The notes under the pieces were generated by a model that made no database searches, had not been told where the DNA came from, and was given only the letters and a program-made list of their open reading frames with translations. Shown here piece by piece: positions 10,808 through 17,727 of a stretch of 64,000 nt of DNA (its first letter is position 1; the number at the start of each line of letters is the position of its first letter). The DNA comes from Ferrovibrio sp035304305. GTDB lineage: Bacteria; Pseudomonadota; Alphaproteobacteria; Ferrovibrionales; Ferrovibrionaceae. The DNA is taken from assembly GCF_035304305.1 (NCBI RefSeq), contig NZ_DATGQG010000072.1:29985-93984 (forward strand). Direction: 5' to 3'. The translations under genes were made by a program, and so were the position numbers.

Positions 10808-11407
10808 ATGGCCCATATCGACTACTACTTCGCACCGCATTCGCCCTGGGCCTATCTCGGCAGCCTGAGGTTCAACGACATGGTCCGGCGCCACGGGGCG
10901 ACCGTGCGGATCATGGCGATCGATCTCGGCCAGGTCTTTCCTGTGTCCGGCGGATTGCCGCTTGCCAAACGCGCGCCGCAGCGCCAGGCCTATCGTCTGA
11001 CCGAACTCGCCCGCTGGCGGGAATTCCTCGATATGCCGCTGGTCGCGCAGCCGCGCTGCCTGCCGGTCGATCCGGAGCCGGCATCACGTCTCGTCACCGC
11101 CGGACGGGAGCTGGGCATCGACATGCTGCATTTCGCCCATCTGCTGGGGCGCGCGCTGTGGGCGGAAGAGCGCAACATCGCCGATCCGGAAGTGCTGGAG
11201 GAGATCGTCACCGAAGCCGGCCTCGATCCCGCGCCCCTGTTCCGGGCGGCGGATGCCAAGGCGACAACCGCGGCCATGGCGGCCGATACGGACCGCGCGA
11301 TCGCCGCCAATGTCTTCGGCGTACCGACCTATGCGCTGGACGGCGAGCTTTTCTGGGGCCAGGACCGGCTCGACTTCCTGGAACGCGCGCTCGCGCGGCG
11401 GGTTTAA
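10808..11407 (+). CDS. 2-hydroxychromene-2-carboxylate isomerase family protein
   Basis: 199 residues. It has the DsbA-like thioredoxin fold of HCCA isomerases: a start YYFAPHSPWAYLG in which Ser replaces the thioredoxin Cys, a helical insert, and VFGVPTYALDGELFWGQDRL near the C-terminus (cis-Pro loop and FWGQDRL signature). Characterised relatives use glutathione to isomerise 2-hydroxychromene-2-carboxylate in naphthalene degradation, but most bacterial copies, like this one without aromatic-degradation neighbours, have unknown substrates. It lies in a probable operon with dgt. Confidence 0.87.
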   Translation: MAHIDYYFAPHSPWAYLGSLRFNDMVRRHGATVRIMAIDLGQVFPVSGGLPLAKRAPQRQAYRLTELARWREFLDMPLVAQPRCLPVDPEPASRLVTAGRELGIDMLHFAHLLGRALWAEERNIADPEVLEEIVTEAGLDPAPLFRAADAKATTAAMAADTDRAIAANVFGVPTYALDGELFWGQDRLDFLERALARRV

Positions 11408-11430
11408 CCGCAGCCGGAATAACCCTGCAT

Positions 11431-11970
11431 ATGGACATGGCAGCCCTACGGCTTCTGCTCAAGCTCCATCTGGTTCTCACCTTCGTCCTTCTGGCCGGCG
11501 GCCGCGCTGCGGCAGAACCGCCCCGGGCTGAGACCGTCGAAGGCGCGGCGCTGGCGACCGTGGCGGTGCCCGACGCGGCGCAGCTGGATGCCGAAACCCG
11601 GTGCCTGGCACTGGCGGTGTACTGGGAAGCGCGCGCGGAGAGCAGGGCAGGGCAGCTGGCCATCGCCCATACCGTGCTCAACCGCGTCGGCCATGACGAA
11701 TTCCCCGACACGATCTGCGGCGTCGTGGCGCAGAAGACGCCGAACGGAAAGTCCTGCCAGTTTTCCTGGTGGTGCGACGGCAAGCATGACGCGCCCGAGG
11801 ATCAGGAGCAGTGGGACAAGTCGGTGGAAGCCGCGCGGGCCGCCAGAAACCGGTCTGCCAGCGACCCGACGAAAGGGGCGCTGTTCTTCCACAGCACCAC
11901 GGTCAATCCGAAATGGGATGGCAAGCATCAGCGGATCGGCCGCATCGGCGACCATGTCTTCTACCGCTGA
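11431..11970 (+). CDS. secreted cell-wall hydrolase, SleB-like
   Basis: 179 residues from the ATG at 11431. A signal peptide (LVLTFVLLAGGRAAAE) is followed by a Hydrolase_2 (SleB/CwlJ) domain: ALAVYWEARAES with the catalytic-type Glu, GQLAIAHTVLNRVGH, then CQFSWWCDGK and a C-terminal GALFFHS...HVFYR end. These domains act as lytic transglycosylases or amidases on peptidoglycan. In alphaproteobacteria without spores they are thought to serve wall remodelling. It closes the dgt run and converges on the SDR gene 6 bases away. Confidence 0.88.
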   Translation: MDMAALRLLLKLHLVLTFVLLAGGRAAAEPPRAETVEGAALATVAVPDAAQLDAETRCLALAVYWEARAESRAGQLAIAHTVLNRVGHDEFPDTICGVVAQKTPNGKSCQFSWWCDGKHDAPEDQEQWDKSVEAARAARNRSASDPTKGALFFHSTTVNPKWDGKHQRIGRIGDHVFYR

Positions 11971-11976
11971 AACACA

Positions 11977-12735
11977 TCACTCCGCATAGATCATCTTCAC
12001 GCTCATGCCGCCATCGATGACGATGGTCTGGCCGGTCATGAAGCCGGCCGATTCGGCAAGGAAGATGCAGGCATCCGCGATATCTTCCGGCCGGCCGACA
12101 CGCCCGACCGGATGCTGCTCGCGGTCGGCCTCCGAATGCACCGGCTTCTGCGCCCGCGGCGAATACTGCCAGTCGCGGGTCTCGATCCAGCCCGGCGCGA
12201 TGCAGTTCACGCGGATGCGATGCGGCGCCAGGCTGATCGCCATGCCGTGCGTGAGCGCGGATATGCCGCCCTTCGAGGCGGTATAGGCTTCGGTATCCGG
12301 TTCCGACATGAAGGCGCGGGTCGAGGAGATGTTGATGATGGCGCCGCCCTTGCCGCTCCTCGCCATCTGCCGCGCCACGGCCTGGGCGCAGACGAAGGCA
12401 CCGCGCAGGTTGACCGCGAGCACGCGGTCGAAATCCGCCAGCGGCAGCTCAAGGAACGGCTTGCGGACCATGATGCCGGCATTGTTGACCAGAACGTCCG
12501 GACAGCCGAGCCTCTCGACGGTCTGCGTCACCCAGGCCGTCGCCGCTTCGGGATCGGCGATGTCGCAGCTGCGGACCAGCACCCTGGCGCCGCGCTCCTC
12601 CAGCATCCGGCGAATCTCCGTTCCGGCCTCTTCATCGGCATCGGCGACGGAAACGGCGTAGCCCGCTTCGGCGAAACGGAGCGCGACCGCGCGACCGATG
12701 CCTTGCGCCCCGCCGGTTACGGCGGCAATCTTCAT
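11977..12735 (-). CDS. SDR-family NAD(P)-dependent oxidoreductase
   Basis: 252 residues from the ATG at 12735, with AGGAG about 9 bases upstream. Classical short-chain dehydrogenase: TGGAQGIG cofactor loop near residues 7-14, the acidic VADADEE that favours NAD, NNAG near 86, catalytic Ser in INISSTRAF and YTASKGG for Tyr and Lys, and the typical C-terminal GQTIVIDGG. Similar to glucose-1-dehydrogenase and 3-oxoacyl-reductase-like proteins; the substrate cannot be read. It diverges from the acyl-CoA ligase with a 95-base shared promoter region, which hints at joint use on an acyl or alcohol substrate. Confidence 0.92.
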   Translation of the reverse strand: MKIAAVTGGAQGIGRAVALRFAEAGYAVSVADADEEAGTEIRRMLEERGARVLVRSCDIADPEAATAWVTQTVERLGCPDVLVNNAGIMVRKPFLELPLADFDRVLAVNLRGAFVCAQAVARQMARSGKGGAIINISSTRAFMSEPDTEAYTASKGGISALTHGMAISLAPHRIRVNCIAPGWIETRDWQYSPRAQKPVHSEADREQHPVGRVGRPEDIADACIFLAESAGFMTGQTIVIDGGMSVKMIYAE

Positions 12736-12830
12736 GGGCAGTCTCCTGTGTCCGTCCCAGTATAGTTGCCGGGTCCCCTGCCTGTTCATATCCCGGAACG
12801 GGATTCTCGCCATCCATCGCCGGAGTTGCC

Positions 12831-14429
12831 ATGGCCTGGAACCTCGATCCGCAGATCGTCATCCGACACGAAGCGCATTTCGGCGACCGCGTGGTGCGCT
12901 GTTTCGCCGATCGTGCCCCTCACTGTTATGCACTGTTCAGCCGTAATCTGCAGGAACGTCCGGATGCCGAGGCGCTGGTGGCGGGCGACCGGCGCCTGAC
13001 CTATGCCCAGCTCGACGCGGAGGCCGGCCGCATTGCGGCGGGCATGGCCAAATGCGGCATTGGGGCGGGGATGCGGGTCGGCATGCTGCTCGGCAACCGG
13101 ATCGAATTCGTTACCGTCCTGCTGGCGGCTTTCCGGCTCGGCGCCATCGCCGTGCCGCTGGGTACCCGCCTGCAGGGACCCGAAATCGCCTATATCCTCG
13201 ACCACGCCGGCGCCAGCCTGCTGGTGCATGAGGCGGATCTGGCGGAACGGCTGCCGGCCGCCCGTGACCTGCCGCAGCTGCGCCACCGGTTTGCCGTCGG
13301 CGGCACCTGCCCGGGCTCGCAGCCGTTCAGCGATCTTGCGGATGCGGGAGACGCGCCGGCGCCCGGCGCGCCGGCCGAGGAAGAGACCGCGGTGATCCTC
13401 TACACCTCCGGCACCACCGGGCGGCCGAAAGGCGCCATGCTGACCCATTTCAACATCGTCCATTCGGCGCTGCATTTTCAGTACGGCATGGGGTTGACGC
13501 CCTCCGACCGCTCGCTGCTGGCGGTGCCGGCCAGCCATGTCACCGGGCTGGTCGCCATCATCATCGCGGCCTGGCAGGGCGGCGGGGCCGTGGTGATGAT
13601 GCCGGAATTCAAGACGCGCGAGTTCCTCGCGCTGGCGGCGGCCGAGCGGCTGACGCATACGATCATGGTTCCGGCCATGTACAATCTCTGCCTGCTGCAG
13701 CCGGATTTCGGAGAATTCGATCTGTCCTCCTGGCGCGTCGGCGGCTATGGCGGCGCGCCGATGCCGCAGGCAACCATTGCCGGGCTGGCGAAGGTGCTGC
13801 CGCAGCTGCAGCTGATGAATGCCTATGGCGCCACCGAGACGACCTCGCCGACCACCATGATGCCGCCGCGGTTCACGGCCAGTCATTCCGACAGCGTCGG
13901 ACTCGAACTGCCCTGCGCCGACGTGATCGTGGTGGATGCGGATGGACGCGAGGTGCCACGCGGCGAGCCGGGCGAGATCTGGATCCGCGGTCCCATGGTG
14001 GTGCCGGGTTACTGGAACAACCCCGAAGCCACGCGGCGTGAGTTCACCGCCGGCTTCTGGCATTCCGGCGACATCGGCTCGATCGACGCCGACGGCTTCG
14101 TGCGGGTCTTCGACCGCGTCAAGGACATGATCAATCGCGGCGGCTACAAGATCTTTTCCGTCGAGGTGGAAAATGTGCTGAGCCACCATCCGGGTGTTCT
14201 GGAGAGCGCCATCATCGGACGCGCCTGCCCGGTGCTGGGCGAGCGCGTGCACGCCTTCGTGGCGCGCAGGTCGCCCGATGTCTCAGAGGCGGATCTGAAG
14301 GCCTTCTGCGGCGAGCGGCTGGCCGATTACAAGGTGCCGGAAAGCTTCACGCTGCTGGACGAGCCGCTGCCGCGCAATGCCAACGGCAAGCTGCTGAAGC
14401 GTGTACTGCGCGAACAGGTGGCCGTCTAG
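12831..14429 (+). CDS. class I adenylate-forming acyl-CoA synthetase
   Basis: 532 residues. It activates a carboxylic acid to acyl-AMP and then acyl-CoA. Visible motifs: the P-loop-like YTSGTTGRPKGAM near residues 187-199, the A5 region MNAYGATETT, the hinge YWNNPEATRREF...GFWHSGDIG, DRVKDMINRGGYKIF, and the catalytic Lys in PRNANGKLLKR at the C-terminus. Length and motifs fit medium/long-chain or aryl acyl-CoA ligases. The stop codon overlaps the stop of the convergent gene within a shared CTAG (14426-14429). Substrate unknown. Confidence 0.93.
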   Translation: MAWNLDPQIVIRHEAHFGDRVVRCFADRAPHCYALFSRNLQERPDAEALVAGDRRLTYAQLDAEAGRIAAGMAKCGIGAGMRVGMLLGNRIEFVTVLLAAFRLGAIAVPLGTRLQGPEIAYILDHAGASLLVHEADLAERLPAARDLPQLRHRFAVGGTCPGSQPFSDLADAGDAPAPGAPAEEETAVILYTSGTTGRPKGAMLTHFNIVHSALHFQYGMGLTPSDRSLLAVPASHVTGLVAIIIAAWQGGGAVVMMPEFKTREFLALAAAERLTHTIMVPAMYNLCLLQPDFGEFDLSSWRVGGYGGAPMPQATIAGLAKVLPQLQLMNAYGATETTSPTTMMPPRFTASHSDSVGLELPCADVIVVDADGREVPRGEPGEIWIRGPMVVPGYWNNPEATRREFTAGFWHSGDIGSIDADGFVRVFDRVKDMINRGGYKIFSVEVENVLSHHPGVLESAIIGRACPVLGERVHAFVARRSPDVSEADLKAFCGERLADYKVPESFTLLDEPLPRNANGKLLKRVLREQVAV

Positions 14430-14935
14430 CGCGCCTGCTGCGGTTCGTAGGCGGCGAGCGCGAGCAGCGCGGCGGGCATTTCCGCGCCGGCACGGCGCAT
14501 GGTCTGGGCCGCATCGCGGCAGGCCTGACGGTCGCCCTGGCCGGCAACATCGCGGACCTGCTGCAGGGTCACGCCGCCGCCGAGATCGCCCGGACCGCCA
14601 GTTCCGCTCGACTGGTCGGTGGAATGGCCGCTGGTGCTGGCTTCCGCGGCGGCACCGCTCGAGACGGGCGCCGTCGGCGCAGCGTCCTTCTGCGATGCCG
14701 TGCCGGAGGAACTGGTCGAATTCGTGCTGCCGCCGCCTTGGGTGCCGGATGCCTTGTCATCGTGCCGTTCGCCGGACATCGGCTTACCCTGATCGGGTTT
14801 TTCCGGTTCGCTCGCCTTCTTCTCCGCGAAGGCCAGCAATTCCCGGCAGAGATCGGCCGGGCCGGATGGCTGCGCCGGAACGCTGCCGGCGACGAGAAGC
14901 GAACCGCCCAGAAGGGCTGCTGCAATGCTACGCAT
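14426..14935 (-). CDS. secreted Ser/Thr-rich protein, last gene of fdh operon
   Basis: 169 residues from the ATG at 14935, with AGGAG 8 bases upstream. A signal peptide (SIAAALLGGSLLVAGSVPAQ) leads to a short helical part with Cys (DLCRELLAFAEKK), a long low-complexity Ser/Thr/Gly linker (about 55-125), and a second helical part with one Cys (VAGQGDRQACRDAAQTMRRAG). The two Cys could pair. I do not recognise the family. It overlaps the DUF3306 gene by 8 bases, so it is translationally tied to the formate dehydrogenase operon and may act in the periplasm with that enzyme. Confidence 0.7.
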   Translation of the reverse strand: MRSIAAALLGGSLLVAGSVPAQPSGPADLCRELLAFAEKKASEPEKPDQGKPMSGERHDDKASGTQGGGSTNSTSSSGTASQKDAAPTAPVSSGAAAEASTSGHSTDQSSGTGGPGDLGGGVTLQQVRDVAGQGDRQACRDAAQTMRRAGAEMPAALLALAAYEPQQAR

Positions 14936-15398
14936 GGGACTCTCCTGATGCAGAAGGTCTGTCTTCGCAGGCCACGACATCGTCGGTTGCCGGTGATGAT
15001 TGCGCCGGCGGCTCCTGTCGCGGCCCGGCATCGCCGAACACCCCACGCAGCAGAGCGGCAACCGCTTCCGTGGAGTCCAGCGGCCCGCTGCCCGGCACGC
15101 CGCCCGCGAGGTTCCAGTCATAGGAATAGTCGCGTGCCGGTCCGACGAAATCGCGGATGGCGGGGTCGAGCAGCCACATCCGGCGCAGGGCCGCATTGCG
15201 TAACCCTGCCGGCACGCCGGGCCGCAGGAAGCAGGTGACGTCGCTGTCCGCCGTCAGCTCTTCCGGTCGCGGCAGGGCGGCGATCTCCTCTTCCGTCAGC
15301 TCTTCCGGCCCGGCGGGCTCCGCGTGTTCCGGTGCATCCGGCGCCGTTTCCGCTCCCCGCTTCAGCCGCGACCAGCGTTCGAGAAAGCCTTCGTTCAT
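14928..15398 (-). CDS. DUF3306 domain-containing protein
   Basis: 156 residues. The start GFLERWSRLKRG and the core RNAALRRMWLLDPAIRDFVGPARDYSYDWN are the hallmarks of DUF3306, a small cytoplasmic protein family almost always encoded beside respiratory formate dehydrogenases. Its role is not established; placement suggests cofactor insertion or maturation. The start overlaps the DUF3305 stop as ATGA. Confidence 0.88.
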   Translation of the reverse strand: MNEGFLERWSRLKRGAETAPDAPEHAEPAGPEELTEEEIAALPRPEELTADSDVTCFLRPGVPAGLRNAALRRMWLLDPAIRDFVGPARDYSYDWNLAGGVPGSGPLDSTEAVAALLRGVFGDAGPRQEPPAQSSPATDDVVACEDRPSASGESHA

Positions 15399-15880
15399 GG
15401 CCGCTGCTCCGGCTCCGCGCGGCGGCGGTCGGGATCATGCCGGTTGCGCTGCCGCTTGATGAAGGGCCGTTCTACATGAAAGGCTGCCACGAAATCCGCG
15501 ATGCCGGCCCGGATTTTCTCCGGCATCGGAACCGCCTCGACGACGCTGCCGATTGCTTCCGTCATGGCCTCGCCCTCATACGGATCGGCGGTCACGGAGG
15601 TCAGCTCGCAGCCGTCCTCGGTCATTTTCAGGGAAACCCAGAGCGAGGGGCGCGTGGACGTGAGATTGTCGCGGTAATGCGCGGTGGCGCTGCGCTCCAG
15701 AACCACCTGCGCCGGCCCGGCATAGAAGAAAGTGTCCTCGGCATCGCCACCCAGTTCCGCACCGGGCGTTGCGGCCGGAACCGCCGGCAGCACGGCATAG
15801 GGGAGCCAGGCATGGCTTGTCCATGGGCCGGCCGTCACCTGCCGCTTCACCACGATCACACCGATATCGAAGACATCCAT
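15395..15880 (-). CDS. DUF3305 domain-containing protein
   Basis: 161 residues. Early VIVVKRQVTAGPWTSHAWLP and the later FVAAFHVERPFIKRQRNR match DUF3305, the regular partner of DUF3306 in formate dehydrogenase operons. No enzyme motif or membrane segment is visible. Its stop overlaps the DUF3306 start, and it follows the small membrane-protein gene by 12 bases. Function unknown; probably an accessory factor of the dehydrogenase. Confidence 0.88.
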   Translation of the reverse strand: MDVFDIGVIVVKRQVTAGPWTSHAWLPYAVLPAVPAATPGAELGGDAEDTFFYAGPAQVVLERSATAHYRDNLTSTRPSLWVSLKMTEDGCELTSVTADPYEGEAMTEAIGSVVEAVPMPEKIRAGIADFVAAFHVERPFIKRQRNRHDPDRRRAEPEQRP

Positions 15881-15892
15881 GGCGTGCTCCGT

Positions 15893-16063
15893 TCACTTCT
15901 CCGGGCGCCAGTCGGGCCCGACCAGATTCGAGCCGGGGTCATCCACCCGCGTGCTTGACGTGGAGAAAGCCTGCCAGGCAGGCTCGCGCGCGGAGGGCAG
16001 GGTCAGTCCGACGGCGATGCCGATGGCGACGGCGAGGGCAATCCCGGCTATGACGACCTTCAT
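15893..16063 (-). CDS. 56-residue single-span membrane protein of the fdh operon
   Basis: A short frame starting ATG AAG GTC at 16063, 3 bases after the gamma-subunit stop. Residues 2-22 form one hydrophobic segment rich in Val, Ile, Ala and Gly; the rest is a polar tail ending in PDWRPEK. It could be an uncleaved signal anchor or a signal peptide. The tight spacing on both sides argues that it is a real gene. I do not know the family; a small partner of the membrane-bound formate dehydrogenase is the simplest reading. Confidence 0.6.
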   Translation of the reverse strand: MKVVIAGIALAVAIGIAVGLTLPSAREPAWQAFSTSSTRVDDPGSNLVGPDWRPEK

Positions 16064-16066
16064 CGC

Positions 16067-17098
16067 TCACTCCGCCGGTGCGGCGCGGCCTGAGCGCCGG
16101 TCCGCAGGCGGCACGGCAATCCTGCCTTTCGCGCGCTGCTCCTCCACCCAGGCGCGATGATGCCGCATGGCCCAGGACAGGTCGATCTCGCCGGTTCCCA
16201 TGGCGCCATAGGCGCCCTCCATCCCGATCGAACCGATATAGATATGGCCCAGGATCAGGGCGATCAGCGCGATGCCCACGCCGGCATGGACGTACTGCGC
16301 GATCTGCATGCCGTTCACGTCCAGGAGGGCAAGCGGGAAGAGCAGCATGAGGCCGCTGGCCGACATCAGGATGCCGCCGAGCACGACGGACCAGAAGACG
16401 AGCTTCTGTCCGGCATTGAAGCGGCCGGCGATCGGTTCCCTGTTCCCGACCAGACCGCCACCCGCCTTGAACCACGGAATGTCGTATTTGTCGGGGATGT
16501 TGTCCCTGACCCACAGGACGAACATCAGGATGATGCCGAGCATGAAGGGCCAGGCGAGGAAATTATGGGCGTATTTCGCCCATTGCGACCAGGTGGCGAA
16601 GGTATCGGCGCCGAGCAGCGGCATCAGCAGCCGCTTGCCGAAAATGTAGTTCAGGCCGCTGATCGCCAGCACGATGAACGAGGTGGCCGTCATCCAGTGC
16701 GTGAGGCGCTCGAAGGCGTTGAAGCGGAGAATCTTGCGGCCGGTCAGCTCGCCCTCGCGCAGACGGATCCTGCCGCGATACACATAGAAGGCGGCCAGGG
16801 CGACGATGGTGGCAAGTATGAGAATGGCCCCGATCCAGGGCAGCCATGCCTCGTGGAACATCTGGTAACTGCGCCCCTGGGGCTGCTGCAGCACGCCGGC
16901 ATGCTGATAGGGCAGCGTGACCCGGCCCTGCAGCTTGCCCAGCTCCTGCAGAAGCTGCTGCTCGTTGGCGGACATGGCGGTCGGGTTGGAGCCGGAGGGA
17001 GACGGCTGCGCCTCCTGCGCCGGCAGGGTGCCGGGCACGAGAAGCAGCAGCGTCAGCAGCAGGACGGAAAGTCTCCGCAGACAGCGGACCGGCATCAT
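16067..17098 (-). CDS. fdoI: formate dehydrogenase gamma subunit, cytochrome b556
   Basis: 343 residues from the ATG at 17098, chosen because AGGAGG is 7 bases upstream; an ATG two codons earlier is too close to that site. A signal-like N-terminus is followed by a periplasmic stretch of about 60 residues and four to five membrane segments. Haem-ligand His candidates lie in ERLTHWMTATSF, KYAHNFLAWPFM and QYVHAGVGIA...LGHIYIGSIG. The subunit anchors the enzyme and passes electrons to quinone. The long N-terminal extension is typical of the alpha/betaproteobacterial type, not of short E. coli FdnI. Confidence 0.93.
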   Translation of the reverse strand: MMPVRCLRRLSVLLLTLLLLVPGTLPAQEAQPSPSGSNPTAMSANEQQLLQELGKLQGRVTLPYQHAGVLQQPQGRSYQMFHEAWLPWIGAILILATIVALAAFYVYRGRIRLREGELTGRKILRFNAFERLTHWMTATSFIVLAISGLNYIFGKRLLMPLLGADTFATWSQWAKYAHNFLAWPFMLGIILMFVLWVRDNIPDKYDIPWFKAGGGLVGNREPIAGRFNAGQKLVFWSVVLGGILMSASGLMLLFPLALLDVNGMQIAQYVHAGVGIALIALILGHIYIGSIGMEGAYGAMGTGEIDLSWAMRHHRAWVEEQRAKGRIAVPPADRRSGRAAPAE

Positions 17099-17117
17099 GC
17101 TCATTCCTCCTGGAAGC

Positions 17118-17711
17118 TCAGGTGACGTTCTCCTTGTACGCGGTCTGCCAGCCCCATGCGCCGGAGCCGTAGCCGCGCTGTGTCACCCGCATCCTGTAGA
17201 TTTCGGCGATCACTTCGCCGTCGCCGGCGAGAAGCGACTTGGTCGAGCACATCTCGGCGCAGAGCGGCAGCTTGCCCTCGGCCAGACGGTTGCGGCCGTA
17301 TTTGCGGTATTCCTCTTCCGACGAATCGGCTTCGGGGCCGCCGGCGCAGAAGGTGCATTTGTCCATCTTGCCGCGGCTGCCGAAATTGCCGACCTGCGGA
17401 TACTGCGGCGCGCCGAACGGACAGGCGTAGAAGCAGTAGCCGCAGCCGATGCACAGGTCCTTGGAATGCAGCACCACGCCGTCGTCGGTCTTGTAGAAGC
17501 AGTCGACCGGACAGACTGCGGCGCAGGGTGCATCGGTGCAGTGCATGCAGGCCATCGAGATCGAACGCTCGCCCGGCTTGCCGTCATTCAGCGTGACGAC
17601 GCGGCGGCGGTTGATGCCCCAGGGCACGTCATGCTCGTTCTTGCAGGCGGTGACGCAGGCGTTGCATTCGATGCAGCGATCGGCGTCGCAAAGGAATTTC
17701 ATACGGGCCAT
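17118..17711 (-). CDS. fdoH: formate dehydrogenase beta subunit, 4x[4Fe-4S]
   Basis: 197 residues. Four cysteine sets are visible: CDADRCIECNACVTAC near residues 8-23, CMHCTDAPCAAVCPVDC near 55-71, CIGCGYCFYACPFG near 87-100, and CTFC...CAEMC later. This is the FDH3-type beta subunit that carries electrons from the catalytic subunit to the cytochrome b anchor. It is shorter than E. coli FdnH because it has no C-terminal membrane helix. It lies 16 bases after the alpha gene. Confidence 0.95.
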   Translation of the reverse strand: MARMKFLCDADRCIECNACVTACKNEHDVPWGINRRRVVTLNDGKPGERSISMACMHCTDAPCAAVCPVDCFYKTDDGVVLHSKDLCIGCGYCFYACPFGAPQYPQVGNFGSRGKMDKCTFCAGGPEADSSEEEYRKYGRNRLAEGKLPLCAEMCSTKSLLAGDGEVIAEIYRMRVTQRGYGSGAWGWQTAYKENVT

Positions 17712-17727
17712 CGCAGCCTCCTCCGGC

